Shown here one piece after another: positions 41,979 to 54,031 of a stretch of 64,000 nt of DNA. A model generated the notes under the pieces. It saw nothing but the letters and a program-made list of their open reading frames with translations, did no database searches and was not told the DNA's origin. Numbering within the stretch: the stretch's first letter is position 1; each line of letters begins with the position of its first letter. The stretch is from Oikopleura dioica (Eukaryota; Chordata; Appendicularia; Copelata; Oikopleuridae). A program made the position numbers and the translations under genes. The stretch is taken from the NCBI GenBank assembly GCA_907165135.1, contig OU015569.1:12400501-12464500 (forward strand), given 5' to 3'.

Positions 41979-44900
41979 CTACTTCCGCTGCTGCGCCTTC
42001 ATCAACTGCTCGATCACCTTGGCAGGGACGTTCTTGCCTTCGTCCGCCATCGCCTGCGTCTGCCCCGTCAACTAAATCCAGTTACAGTCAGAATTAGAAG
42101 AGAATGGCGCACCTGGGACAAGTAAATCGGCGCTAGTTGGGGATTCGCGTTGATCAGCACCATCACCTGCAGCTGGAAGGTTTGTTGCACCATCGTGTAG
42201 TTCTGAAGATGCCTTTTCAAATCGTCAGTTCCTTTGCCACTTACCGAGTAAGCGTCTTGTAGTTTCTTTTGCGCCCTATCTCTTTGTTTTTGCGTTTCAG
42301 CGAGAGCCGCAGCGGCGATTTTCCGCAGCTCTGAAATCAAAACTAACCGACAACGAAGCCAGTCTCTTCCTTACCGTCTCGGCTAAGCGCGGCGTAGATC
42401 GAAGTCGAAGCCATCTTCTCGACCAAGTCTTCTGTGCTCATCGAGTCTAGCGAAGTATCTCCAGCGCCCGCCTGTTCTGCTTCTTCTTTCGCCTGCTCGA
42501 GCTCTGTGTGCCGCTGGATCACCACTTGTTGCAGCGCGTTGAGTTGATTCATCGAGTTCTGGAACTCCTGCGTAGCACCAATGATTTGCGTCAGCGCGTT
42601 CAAACTGAAATATAACAATTTATACTCTTCTAGTTTTATCCCTGTTTTTCGGCTCGGCAACCTGTGTAGAAGCCTGATTCAGTGACCTGTAAGAGCCTGA
42701 TAGAAAGCGGCTTTCGGCAAATTATCTTAGAGCTATCAGAATCCTGTCTCAGGTTTTCTATGCGGGTTGTCGAGCTCCGACCCCGTAAAAGTCCCTCGCT
42801 CAAAAGGTTAGATTACCTGGTCAAGTTGTTGCCTGACTGTGTGGTAGTCGGCTGGCTCTTCTTCTGCTGCTCCTTGCGCTTCTGCTCCTGAGCCTGTTTC
42901 AAAAGAACCTGTCGCTGTCGCTCTGCCTCGCGAGCTTGTTTCAAAAGCAGCTGCTGCTGGGCTACAATCAAAGATGAGGATACCACTTCGAAAGAAACAA
43001 CTACCTTGCTGGTTCTGGACATGGTAATTGTAGCCGTTTGTTCTTTCGGCTTCGTATTCGGCCCAGGCGGCGGCGCGTTCTTCCGGGCTCAGCTCTTCGC
43101 TTTCGATGTGATCCAGTAACGAGTCGTGCTAGTTTTTAAATGTTACTGTATTGGACTTAGATTCTCGTTGAAATTACCTCGTGGTACTTAGAAATTCGCC
43201 TAGCCCAGTTGCCCTGAAAGAGCAAATCGGCGAAGACGCCATCTTTCGGCTTTTTGAAGCGTTTTCCACCGTCGTCTTCCGTTTCAGGCGTGTTTTCGCA
43301 CTCGAACATGTAGAGTTCTTTCAAGTCCCCTTGGCTGAAGAAGCGGCCGACTTGCTGCTCGTCGAGCACGCGCTGTGCCAGCCCTTGCTTCTGCACTTGA
43401 CGCCGGTAGACTTTTTCTTCCATCGTTCCTTGCGCCACCAATCTGCGATTTTAAGTTTAGATGGTGGGTATTTAGCAGAGATGCTCTAGATTCTAGAGGC
43501 TAGAATGCAACCAACGAGCTTTCTTTTTGAGGCTTTATAGAGTCCGAAGCGATTAACTATACCTGTAAATGAAGACAGGTTTGGTCTGCCCGATTCTGTA
43601 GACTCGGAAGATGGATTGAATGTCATGCGTCGGATTCCAGGAAGCGTCAAAGATTACAACGCGCGTCGCCGCCACCAAATTCACGCCCAAGCAGCCAGCC
43701 TTCGTCGAAATAAGAAACAGACGAGATCGAAGGTTCAGAGGATCGTTGAATTGCCCGATGAACTAAATAATGCTCAAGAAACTTATTGACAGTATGAAGC
43801 AATTCACCTCGTGGCGTTTTCCTCCAGAAGTAGCACCATCCATTCTGAAGTAGTCCTCGTTCTTGACCCATTTCCCGGAACCAGCCGGCGAAGGGAGGCC
43901 ACCTTCGACGAGAGTAGTGCACTGCTGAAGGAACTCTTCGATCAAGTCCAGCGACATAAGCGACTGAGAAAAGACGAGCAGCTTCTCGCCACGCATCTCG
44001 CAAACGCGCATTAGTTCGAGAAGCACTTGGATTTTGCCTGAATAATTGATAGAATTAATAGCAATTGGAGTGACTAACTAGAGTGGTGGAGTCCGTTGAG
44101 GTCGACTTCTTTGCTGAGTTTGCCCCACCATTCGAGTTTGCTTCGCTGCGCGCTCTCGAGCGTTTGAAACTCGCCGATGTCTTCCTCTTCTTCGAGACCG
44201 CGCAGTTTATCATCGTTGCGTTTTTGGCGTCTTTCGGCGCGACTCAACTTCTTTTTCGGCTCCTCGGGCTCATCCAGCTCGTACTGCAGCGGCGCGTCTT
44301 CCCCGAAGTTGAACTTGTCGCTGCCTTCTTCGTCTGTCGAGTCCAATCCTGGATCGCCGTCTTCAAGAATCGCGATCTGAATCGACAAAATCAAAACTTT
44401 TATTCCATCAAGGCATCAGCAAATATTTATGATCCAAAGTTTTGAGTGCAATTTCACGTAAATACCTGTAACAGGTCTTTTAACATTATGAAACATAAAG
44501 AGATATCTTCATGAATTAAGAGCCTTTAAAAATTAGCTAGAAACACCTACAGATGCATCCAAATGCATTTAGATAGAAAATATACATTGATATAAATCTA
44601 AAAAGACCGACCTGTTCATCCTCGGAGTTGATGTTCTTTGCCAATTCCTCGAGATCGGACTCGGCTTCTTCGTGCTCGACGAAAAGATCCGCGAATTCTC
44701 GTTTGAGCGAATGCGTCTCCAGCAGCTTAGGATGCGTCCAAACACGCATCAGGTTTTGATAATCGGCAAAGAGGCCAGAAACGCCTCGACCTTGCTGGTT
44801 CTCCACTTTTTCGCCCTTGTTCGATACGTTTTCCAGATAAAACTAAAACGAAGGGAGTTAATAACTTTTGCTCTCGATTTTGCTTTAGTTACTTTGTAGA

Positions 44901-47431
44901 GCTCTTGCTGGAAGGAAGTGAGTCGTACGGAAATGATATATTCGTACTTTTCCGGCAAATGCTTCGACAGGACGTGGTAGTCTTTTCGCTGGACGCAGCC
45001 GGACAGGAGGTTATGCAGGACGTGTGCGCGACGCTTCATTATCGTCACATCGTACTAAATAACTCGAAAATTAAGGGCGTATCCATCGTTTTTTTACTTT
45101 TACGAGGTAGATATCTAAGATATGGGTTGGATATGGTTTTCTACTGAGGCAATAAAAAAGGGTGTAGGCGCGAGGGATGTTTTTGGCTTATTTGCACATG
45201 ATTCCCGCAAAGCGCGCGCTAATAGCTCCGGATTACTGATTCTTACCACTCATTCAATGATTCTCATTAAACCCCATGAGCGAAGTTTTGTAGAGAATTG
45301 TCTGGGCTTTTCAGTGAATGTAATTATAATTTAATATCTTGAAAAATGAAAGTGCTGAATCCCTTTGAAGTTGAACTTCTCTTTTCGGCCATAGCGACTG
45401 AATTACAAATGATAAAGAAAAGCTGAAAACTGGAAAAGAAAGAGGAGTGTCCGTAGATTATGTCACCAAAAAGATTTTTCAAAATATCTCAAGTCGAAAA
45501 CGAATGAAGCGCTCGTGAAGTTGCGCAAAAGTATGCTCGACAAGGTCCCTTAATTAAAAGCCAGAGAAAAATACGATGGAAGATCAAGTAATATCGTGTT
45601 GAAATAAACTTACGCTGGTAGAATCAGCATGTTGCCCGTTTAAGATTGGATTGACGAATCTGTTTCTGAACTCCTTCAGCGTTCCGAGCAAATTGGGTTT
45701 CACAAAACTGGCCATGCAGTGGTACTCGATCAAGTTGTTTTGCAGCGGCGTTCCGGTCAAAACGCAGCGGCGACGAGTCCGGATCTTTGAGAGTACTTTC
45801 GCGATCGCCGCTTCCGAGTTTTTGAGTAAGTGTCCTTCGTCGCAGATGATGATGTCTGGCCCTGGATCGAGGAGGGCCGCTTTCTGTGCCTTTTTGTATT
45901 TCGGCACGCGGGTCCGATTGCCCGTGGCTAACATTCTGTACATGTCGTAGCCCATCACCATTATTCCGCCCTGATTCTGCCAGCGCTGCAGTTCCTGGAC
46001 ACGTTCTTTCGGCGTCGGCGAGTCGTTGAGCGAGTAGCAGGCCAGCTCCGGCCGCTGCAGTTCGTCCAGCCACTCGTGCAGCTCGCGAAGCCAGTTGTGC
46101 AGCGTGTTCATCGGGCAGAGGACGAGCACGTTTTTGCACCAGTCCAGATGCTCAGAGCAGAGAACAGCCTGGAGAAAGGAAAGGGTTTGGATGGTCTTGC
46201 CGAGGCCCATGCAGTGGGCAAGGATGCAGCCTTGGCCGTCGCTGCTCTTGCTCCTGTCGACGCGCTCGACCATGTTGGCGAACATGAACTTGACGCCGCC
46301 ATTCTGGTGCTCTTTTAACCGCCGCGCTATCCGATAGTCGACTGCTACGCGCGGCTCGTGCTGCAAAACAAGCCCTGTTTTCTCGACGCCCTTCTTTTCG
46401 CCATCTTTTTCGTCCTCGTTGAGTTTCTTTGCTTCTTCCTCTTCTTCCTTTTCGATTTCGAGCAGTCGCTGGCGCCGGTCTTTTTCTTCTTGCTCCGCTT
46501 TCACCGTTTCTTCGGCCAGCGAGTTGACTTCGATGATTTTGCGCAGTTTGTGACGCGTGTCTGGAACTTCTTCTTTGGGCTTTTCGACTTTTGGCTTCGG
46601 CTTGCGGCCGCGTTTTTTCTTGATCGGCTCGCCATTCTCGTCTGTAACCGGGCTCGACAAAAATTCAAGAGGAAACCTTTAAATTTTTTCATCTTAAAAA
46701 TAAATCAAGCTCAAAAGAGTATTGCGAGCCCGTGTTCTAGTTCCACAGGCTTCTTCGCTTTTTTCTTCCTTCCCCTTTTCTTCCTCGGCGAGGCGTCTCT
46801 TTCCGAGTCCGAGTCCGATTTCGCCGCTTCTTGATTTTCGTCCACCGCTTTTCGCTTTCTGCCGCGCTTCTTCTTCACCGGTTTCTCGTCTTTTTCTTCT
46901 TTCGACTTTTCGGCTTCGACTTTTTTGGCTTCTTCGAATTCAGACTCGTCGTTTTCTCCGCTTGACGAGGTTCCTCCTGAGTTTCCATCGCTTTCGCTTG
47001 ATGTTATTGCAGAGTCGTCAGATCCTGAAATTTTTTCTGTATTTTTGGACATTTTTAAGAGGATTTTTGGCCAATTAAGAGAAGCTTTGAACATTTTTAG
47101 ATAATATCTAGACTTTTTTAGACATTGCTGATATCATTTGACATCTGCGACCAAAGTTTTGACCATTTTTGGACGTTTTAGGACATTTAAGACCACTTTT
47201 GAACGGTTTATAGAGGGTTATCAAACCAACCGATTTGCTTGTGCTGATTTTGATCGAGCTGCTCCTCTTCCTCCAACTTCGCGATCTCCCCATTGCTCGT
47301 CACTGCATCTTCGGCTGGATTCGTTCCTCCCAGCGCCACGGGAGTTTCCACTACTGGGCCCTTGTTTCATCAGTAAGAACAACAATAATATAGCACGAAG
47401 AACTTACGATTGTGTCGGTGTCCATTCCCAT
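41979..47431 (-). CDS. ATRX: ATRX-type SNF2 chromatin remodeller
   Basis: ATRX deposits H3.3 with DAXX at heterochromatin. The first exon starts MGMDTDTI (47431); a second gives an acidic linker; a third starts [10 protein letters not shown] and contains KKKRGRK repeats. The long exon 46660-45610 carries helicase motifs I ([13 protein letters not shown]), II (DEGH) and III ([15 protein letters not shown]). Further exons give [105 protein letters not shown] and a Gln-rich tail ending KAQQRK at 41981. These follow human ATRX block by block. No ADD zinc finger is encoded before the linker, as in fly XNP. The intron at 45600-45060 is enlarged by repeats. MCEE lies 300 nt upstream on the same strand. 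Confidence 0.95.
42653..42780. mobile_element. Family A MITE in ATRX
   Basis: GGCTCGGCAACCTGTGTAGA at the left and GGTTGTCGAGCTC at the right, inside an intron between C-terminal ATRX exons. Confidence 0.8.
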
Positions 47432-47730
47432 TTTTTAAAAAAGCGCCTCAGCTCTTTTTCATTTTTTCATTTTTGAAAAACGGAACGGGCAAATTTTGTC
47501 TCTAAAAAGGAGAAAAGGGGTTGAGTCTTGTCTGTAGAATGCGATTTTAGGTACAGAAGGGAGTTGGTTTCGTTCGAATATAAATAGAAATTGGAAGAGA
47601 GCTGCTTTAGGCTTCCTCGAGTTCTGTCTTTTTTGGGCTCGCTATTTCGTATTTGAAATTTTTACGCTCCGCCGATTTCTTTCTACTTTATAATTATCGA
47701 AATATATATTCAGTTGACGCGTCGGATTTT

Positions 47731-48591
47731 CAGGCTTTCTTTATTTCAGCGACCCTTTCCAGAACTCCGTTGCAGTCAGCTGGATGCAAAAACACAATTG
47801 GTTTTCCGTGCGCTCCGATTTTCGGTTCCTGAAAAGAGTAGTTGAATTTTAAGGGGGTAGAAGGCGATTGACCTCATTTTCGACCAACAAAGGAGTTAGA
47901 CAAGGGTTTCAGCGAGTTACTAACTATGCAATGTATTATAGAACGGAAATCAAGAGTCTTGATTCAAGACTCTTGAAACGATTTTATACTAGCCTTAAAT
48001 TAAGACTCTTAATGAAGTGACACCCTTATTTGAAGGTAGGACATTTACCAAGAGAATGAAGCTTATTTTAAGAAGAAAAATAAGGACCCTTAACACACTG
48101 TCACTAATTGACACCTGTCAATAAGTTAATTCTAAGAAGAGCAGTTCCCTTGAATTACCTTGTTGAGAAGTCTAATTCCAGCGTCGGCGCAAGACTTCAT
48201 CGCTGCTCGAATGTCGTCGACTTCGATGCAGATGTGATGAATGCCGCCTTTTTTGTTCTTCTCCAAAAAGCCGGCGATCGGGCTTTTTTCGCCGAGAGGA
48301 TGGAGCAATTCGAGCTTCGTGTTCGGCAAGTTGACGAATACGGTGGTGACTCCGTGCTCTGGAAGGTCGTCTTTGCCGGAAACTTCGGCTCCGAGCGTGT
48401 CGCGGTAAAAAGCAGTAGACTCGTCTAAATCTGGAACGGCGATTGCGACGTGGTTCAGTCTTCCTAAAAAACGAGGTTGGAAAGAAGTGTCTCTCTTTTT
48501 GGAATTTTGACTGACCAAGAGTCCAGAGCTTCGCGTTGCTCCTTCTCGCAGCGGAGAGACAAGTTGACTGGAGCACGCGGCGAGACAGCAT
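47731..48591 (-). CDS. MCEE: Methylmalonyl-CoA epimerase
   Basis: MCEE interconverts the two epimers of methylmalonyl-CoA in mitochondrial propionate catabolism. Exon 1 from ATG 48589-48591 encodes a basic, Ser/Ala/Leu-rich mitochondrial presequence (MLSRRVLQSTCLSAARRSN). A 52-nt intron leads to LNHVAIAVPDLDESTAFYRD, then KLELLHPLGEKSPIAGFLEK, then GGIHHICIEVDDI and AGIRLLNK. After a 300-nt intron bearing a family B-type element, the last exon reads IGAHGKPIVFLHPADCNGVL and stops at 47731. This is the complete VOC-fold pattern including the metal-ligand His residues and the conserved GAHGKPVVFLHP block. It lies between ATRX and the PCTP-like gene, all on the minus strand. Confidence 0.96.
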
Positions 48592-48716
48592 CGCCCAGAC
48601 TGAAATAAAGCCCAAATTCAGACAAAATAACATAACAACCCAAAAATAATCGACCAGCGTTTCACAAAGCAATCAAATTCCGTTAAATAACTTAACTTCT
48701 GGGGGTTTCTCGAGGT

Positions 48717-48828
48717 CTTGGCTCGGCAAGCTGTGAAGAAAACCTGAGTCAGGGTTTGAAATTACCTCTACAATCTTTAGATTCTTTGGACCCTGACTCA
48801 GGTTTTCTACACTGGTTGCTCAGCCCTG
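48717..48828. mobile_element. Family A MITE with 8-bp target duplication
   Basis: CTTGGCTCGGCAAGCTGTGA at the left and GGTTGCTCAGCCCTG at the right. The flanks are CTCGAGGT and CTCGAGGC, a one-mismatch 8-bp direct repeat as expected for hAT insertion. Confidence 0.85.
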
Positions 48829-49274
48829 CTCGAGGCTTCTTTTGCTTTTCGGTCGTTGAAAAAGAAATAAGACGCGTTTTTTAGTGTTCCTTGGTTTATA
48901 TGAATTTATAATTGATGCTCGAGCAAATAAAAGGACTACAGAATCATTGAAGAAAATAAAAACGAAAGAAAAGATTTTTCGTGAATTCGCACAGTTGAAG
49001 AATTTTCGAACTTTCATTGAACGAAGAAATTGAATTCCAGAAATTTGATTATAAAAACGACTAGACGTACGAAAAGAGGGTAAATAGCGCCAGAAGTATA
49101 ATTTTTTCGAAGTGAACTTTTCAGAATTTTGAATTTTTCAATTTGAGAATTCCAAAATTCGAGAATTCGAAACAGGCAAAGAAGGTGATAAGAAATACAA
49201 TTGATTAATAATGCTAGAAAAGAGAAGACTTGAAAGGCTAAAAAGACACCAGAAGATGAATTCGATCTTGATTT

Positions 49275-50559
49275 TCATTTCGGGCAGTTTTGGCAGGCTT
49301 TCGCCACGACGCCCAAGTAGTTTGGAATGCCGCTTTTCGCCGCCCAGTTGATCAGCGAAGAAGGGATCTTCCCGCCAGGACGGTCTATGCTAAAACAATA
49401 CTGTTAGTTTTACACTCCTGTTTTGCGAGAAATCAGGGTAAAATTCAGAGTCTGAGTGATTCTGAATGACGACAGTTTTTGATCAGTTACCCTATTTCAT
49501 CCCTGTTTTTGGCTGTTTTTTTCCTGTAAAACAGGTCCTGTAACCCTGTATTCTGCCCTGTGCTGAGCTCGGTAACCTGTGTAAAAAGCCTGAGTCGGGG
49601 TCCTGAAAGTTTTTAGATAAGCTCTTTCAGGAGCCTGACTCAGGTTTTCAACACAGGTTGCCGAGCCCAGGCCTTGTCTGTCTGTGAAAATCAGTCTAAG
49701 TTTTACCCTGATTTCTATAGAAACATCCCTGTTATCATTAACTTTTCCCTGTTCTCTACTCTCCCGATCTTCAATAAAGTTGTCATAATCGTAGGGAAAC
49801 GATGAATTACCTGTGCATGTAGATTTTCGTTCCATTTTTGGACTTCTTCAGAACCATGAATTGCTTGAATCCTTCAACGCGGACCTTGTTTTTATGAGGC
49901 GGAACAAGCTCTTTTCCAGAATCGTAAGTTTTCGACAAAATCACGATGTACTCGTCCTCTTCTTCTTCTCCCTTCACTTCTTCAATCCCCGTTTTTAAAA
50001 ATAGAAAAGTGCGAAAACAAACCTCTGAATTCGCGGCAGTAAACGTAGTCGCGGTTGCTCACCATCGGAATGCCGTATTTGACGTCCCAGTAGATGATGT
50101 CCAGATTGTTGTTGGATTCGAGCATTTCGATTTTGGCGACGTAGGAGTCCCACTTCTTCCGGTAATCAACGTCCATCAGCGTCTTCTTCACCACTTCGGG
50201 CTCGTACTCGATCTCGCCGAAGACCTAGACAATTTTGCTTTTTAAACCGCCCTTGTTTCAATTTACGGAAAACTAGAATTTACCCTAACGCGACATACAT
50301 TTCTGTGTGACTAAATGTCCTCTAAGTCAAATAATTAGCAGTCGATCAAAACATTTCTTTGCGAAAAAAACAATTAATCGAAAATAACAAAAAAATAGCT
50401 TACCTTCCACTGAAAAAGACCAGTTTCCTTGTCGAGCCAGGCGTAGACCTTGATCTGGTTCTTGTCGACAAAGAGCTTCCATTCTTGCGACTCGGGCTTT
50501 CCCAGCTTCAATTCCCGGACCGGATAGTCGAAGTCTTCGGCGGAGAAGTGTACACTCAT
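49275..50559 (-). CDS. PCTP: PCTP-like START-domain lipid transfer protein
   Basis: PCTP (STARD2) carries phosphatidylcholine between membranes in a START-domain cavity. Exon 1 from 50559 reads MSVHFSAEDFDYPV...KVYAWLDKETGLFQWK. Exon 2 begins VFGEIEYEPEVVKKTLMDVD and contains YRKKWDSYVAKIEML, WDVKYGIPMVSNRDYVYCRE. Exon 3 contains EEDEYIVILSKTYDSG and GFKQFMVLKKSKNGTKIY. The last exon ends DRPGGKIPSSLINWAAKSG then IPNYLGVVAKACQNC, matching the PCTP C-terminus (DNPGGQIPSWLINWAAKNG). Order, length and C-terminus fit PCTP best, but other START proteins of the STARD2/7/10 group cannot be excluded. The intron at 49390-49810 carries a family A MITE. Confidence 0.88.
49565..49672. mobile_element. Family A MITE in the PCTP-like intron
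   Basis: CTGAGCTCGGTAACCTGTG at the left and GTTGCCGAGCCCAG at the right. The flanks GCCCTGTG and GCCTTGTC are an imperfect 8-bp repeat. Confidence 0.83.
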
Positions 50560-50639
50560 TTCTTCGGCTCAGTTCTCTGCAGCGGATCAGCCAGCAGCGC
50601 CCACTGAGCTCGCGCTTGTCCGCCCACGCGCCTTATTTT

Positions 50640-51450
50640 TCAAGTTGCAATTATTGCTTTTGAAACTCAATCTAGAACTTAAAAGAAATAAACAGAACAG
50701 TATATTAGTGTAAATAAAATAAATAGTGTATAACAGGTTTTGAAAACGTGCATTTGCAAATTACATGATGATTTCAAAAAAAAATTTCGCGGGCCCGAAA
50801 ATCGTCAAAAAACTTCTTGTCTAGTTTTGTAGAGCTCGTCGAGACGAGTCGAATGATATATAAAACTCCTCATGGTTTTAAGATTTTCCGCCAAAAAAAG
50901 TGATAAGAAGGTGTCATATCAAAAATTTTCCGACCAGCGCCGTTTTTGTTCTAGAAAAGCTGAGGTCATGCTTGACCCCGGAAAATGATCATCATGATCT
51001 GTTCTATTACAGCAAAAAATTTCAGCCCCTCATCATATACTCAGCCGAATTTATCGTTAAATTTCATTTTCCTCGGAGAATTGGACCGAAAGTGGTCCAG
51101 AAATTAGGAACGTGCAGCGACAACAAAATGCACTAATTTGCTAGAAGACAGATATACTGTATATCATATACATGCAGGGAAGTTATTGCCATTTTCGACT
51201 TGATTCTATCAATTTCTGCCTGGAGATTTCTGAAAATAATATTCAATAAATTGCCTGTCTGGTCAAATAATTGCCGATCGCCTTTCAACCATAAACAATA
51301 CAACAGATAAGGAACGTACCTAAACACATTTTCTTTTTTTCGGAGAATAAATCCAAATACGACTTTTTATCTTACAGTCGAAACGCACAATTCCGGAACT
51401 TTTTTTTTCAGCAAAAAGGGCAAAATGTCCGGAATTGTGCGGATTCTAGA
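50640..51450. other. 5' flank of the transposase; no host gene seen
   Basis: AT-rich with an internal inverted pair CACAATTCCGG...CCGGAATTGTG (51388-51437). A possible terminus GGAGAATTGGACC (51076) has an imperfect complement at 53348, but the element's ends were not established. Confidence 0.4.
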
Positions 51451-51500
51451 TGGAAAAAAATTTTTTTTTCAAAATGTTTGTTTTTCATTCAAAACGTACA

Positions 51501-53316
51501 ATGTCGAGAAAAAAGCAGAGAAAACGGCCTGGATTCACCCGTGTCGATGCAGAATTCAAGCAAAGGCAATTTTACTGTAGATTAATCAAAGCAGGCGCCG
51601 GATACAAGGAAGTCAACAAGCATTATGAGAAGAAAGAACAGAAAAAGCTTGCTACTTCAACATTCTACGACTGGAAAAATAAAGCAGATGAGATTCTGGC
51701 TGCTGGAAGGATTGCGAACCGTTGCCGACCAAACTACAAGCAGACTGACATTCGGAAAGAGTTTGACGATGATCTGTTGGCTGTAATTGAATCTTCGACT
51801 GTAGACATTGAGGGCGTTGTAGGCCTGCAAGATGAAGCTCGTAAACTTGCAGCTACGGAGAAATATAAAGACAAGGAAGAAATTACGTCAATGTCTTTCC
51901 ATCAAGATTACTGCAACCGAATAATCAAGTCGTTCAATTTGAAAATTACACGGTCAGTTAGTACGATGGTCATTCTTTCTGATGGGGAGATGAAAATGGA
52001 ACTAGCTCGGCTGATGGCAATGTGCAGTGGTTTTGATGATGGGAACATTTGGAACTTAGACGAATCCGCCTGTTTCATTGCGTATGCTCCAGAAAAACGT
52101 TTAATCATTCGCAAAAATGAATTTTATCGAAAATCAAAAGCGAAAGATGAGCGCCTTCGCTTCACCCTTACTCCGATCGTTTCCGCTGATGGCGATGGAT
52201 CCTTTTTACCAGGGGTCATCGTCAAAGGTACTCAAAACTATAACATTTACCTTTTTCCTTTATTTTATTTTACCAAAAGAAAAATACAGCATTTATCAAT
52301 CAATTTATGAAAAATAACAAAAAGAAATTCTGGGCCATAAGAACCTTGGTCCGGAAATTTCTTGGCCATAAGATAACTTGGTCTGGAAATTTCTGGGCCA
52401 TAAGACCTTGGTCCGGAATATAAAATTTTGAATATATTTTTAGCAAATAAAATGACCACTTGGTCTGGGCTGGAAAGCTCCCGTACTTTTGTGTCCAATG
52501 GCACAACGATGGTGGCGAAAAAATTTCCGGGTTTCGTTGCGTACTCCAACCAGAACGGCTGGATGACCCGGGAAATTTTCAAGGAGGAGCTTAAGAGATT
52601 CTCTCGGTTCTTGGCCCGGGTAAAACCGGGTCAAAAGAACTTGCTCCTCCTTGATAATTTCTCGGGTCATCTGAATGTTGACCCTTCTGCGCTTGGAGTT
52701 ACGAACGTAACCCGTGGTTTTTTCAAACCCGGGACAACTGGGGCTTATCAGCCTCTTGATCAAGTCTTCTTTGCCTGTCTTAAAGGCGGGGGTTAGTCAA
52801 AACTTCGTTGAAAAAATAATCAAAGATTAATTTATTTATTGTATATAAAATTATAAAATTTTGATGATCCTCTCAATAAAAGAAAGTACCGAAAATGGCT
52901 GCGGTCTTTCCGGCAAGAGCACCAAAAGACTTCGCCCGGACTTGAGTTGGGAGTCAAAACAGCAGTCAAGCTCGCCTCCGAAATTTCTCCCAATATTATA
53001 CGGGCATGTTGGCGAAAATCCGGCATTCCTCGATTCCAAAAGTATCAGGTATAATCAAAACATAATTACTTTCTTTGTTTACTTATCAATTTAGGAAGCG
53101 CCTATCGATAATGAAGATGAAGAGCTCCAGCGCCAACAGATCGAAAAAGTGGAAGAAGAGCTGCTTATGGCCCGGGATTTTGCGCAACTTGATCTTGGAG
53201 ATGATCGCGAGCAAATCGATGAACAACCAGAAAAAGCCATGGAAATTGCACCTCAAAAGAAGCCAGAAAAGCCGAAGAAACAAGCAAGCATTCTTAGTTT
53301 TTTTGCAAAAAAATGA
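51501..53316 (+). mobile_element. pogo-type DDE transposase, apparently intact
   Basis: Exon 1 (51501-52228) encodes a basic N-terminus and a Tyr/Lys-rich HTH-like DNA-binding region (KQRQFYCRLIKAGAGYKEVN then TSTFYDWKNKADEIL). The catalytic first Asp is in NLDESACFI. After a 210-nt intron, exon 2 has the second Asp in LLLLDNFSGHLN and the third motif GAYQPLDQVF, the spacing and words typical of pogo/Tigger/jerky transposases. Exon 3 reads KYRKWLRSFRQEHQK...IIRACWRKSGIPRFQKYQ, and exon 4 is acidic, ending KKQASILSFFAKK. That end is a consensus PCNA-binding PIP box (QxxIxxFF). The exon 2-3 junction (52740-52880) has no single obvious acceptor. No other stop or frameshift was seen. An upstream Met at 51450 is also in frame. 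Confidence 0.9.
52322..52426. repeat. Three tandem ~33-bp repeats in the transposase intron
   Basis: Units start AAATTCTGGGCCATAAG, AAATTTCTTGGCCATAAG and AAATTTCTGGGCCATAAG, each followed by CTTGGTC(C/T)G. They fill most of intron 1 of the transposase. Confidence 0.85.
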
Positions 53317-53522
53317 TCGAGTAAAATAAAAATTTCAGTTAAAATTTTTGGTCGAATTCTCCGTCTCAAGCGCGAAATTTGATCACGAAGGGGGTCTGTG
53401 TGTGTGAAATGCTTGCGACGGTGTCTGCTCGAAAAGAGGAAGATTGGGAGAATTATAAAAATCGGTAACTTTGAGAAAAAATAATTTGAATTTGATAAAT
53501 AAGGTTTCTTGCCAAAGAACCG

Positions 53523-53990
53523 ATGAGTTCCACATTTATTTCGGCTGAGCATTGGGTCCCCTATTCTTCATTCGGTTCACCTATTCTTCCTACAGCTTCG
53601 AAGCTTGGCGCTTCTACTACGTCAACTACTACTACAGCTACAGCTACTTCGATTCCCTCGCTTGAATCGAAGCCATCTTTCTTTGAAGAGTTCGAAATTG
53701 ATCCCGAGATCGAATTTGTTGAAGGTTCAAAGGAGGCAGTTAGTCGTCGTCTTGCCCTTGATTTGGTAGAATATATTTGATGATTTGTTAATTAAAAATT
53801 TCGCAAAGCTAAACTCCAAGAAGATCTCGAAAAAACTCAAAAAGCGTGTCGTGAGAAAAAATTTAGACGAGGTCTTGGCTGAAAAAACCGTCGACAATCA
53901 CTACAAATGCGGACGCTTGATGGTAGTTAACGATATCAGCCTGTCGAAAGCCGCGCGAGTTGGCGACTGTACGTACACATTGAAAAAAGA
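53523..53990 (+). CDS. Unknown two-exon protein downstream of the transposase
   Basis: Exon 1 (53523-53766) starts MSSTFISAEHWVPYSS and contains a Thr/Ser/Ala tract and an acidic block (FEEFEIDPEIEFVEGS). A 43-nt intron (GTAGAA...GCAAAG) leads in phase to a basic exon (LNSKKISKKLKKRVVRKNLD) with CGRLMVVNDISLSKAARVGD and a donor-like GTAAAA near 53991. No domain is recognised. It starts 207 nt after the transposase stop on the same strand, so it may be a second transposon gene or a host gene. A third exon was not found; a read-through stop occurs at about 54087. Confidence 0.5.
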
Positions 53991-54031
53991 GGTAAAAAAA
54001 AGGTATAAGAGAGAAGAAAACCCCTTTTTTC

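Noticed and set aside
47016-47052. ATG at 47050-47052 as the ATRX start
   Set aside because: An in-phase acceptor (AAATTTCAG) just downstream joins to the upstream exons beginning at 47431, which place this ATG inside an intron.
48108-48428. 106-codon plus-strand frame
   Set aside because: It is antisense to the MCEE exons, which are unambiguous.
52440-52763. Minus-strand frame opposite the transposase
   Set aside because: It mirrors the exon carrying LLLDNFSGH and QPLDQ; the plus strand is clearly the coding one.
50880-53520. Terminal inverted repeats of the pogo-type element
   Set aside because: GGAGAATTGGACC (51076) and its imperfect complement (53348) pair over only 12-13 bp and are not flanked by a clear TA duplication, so the ends are left undefined.
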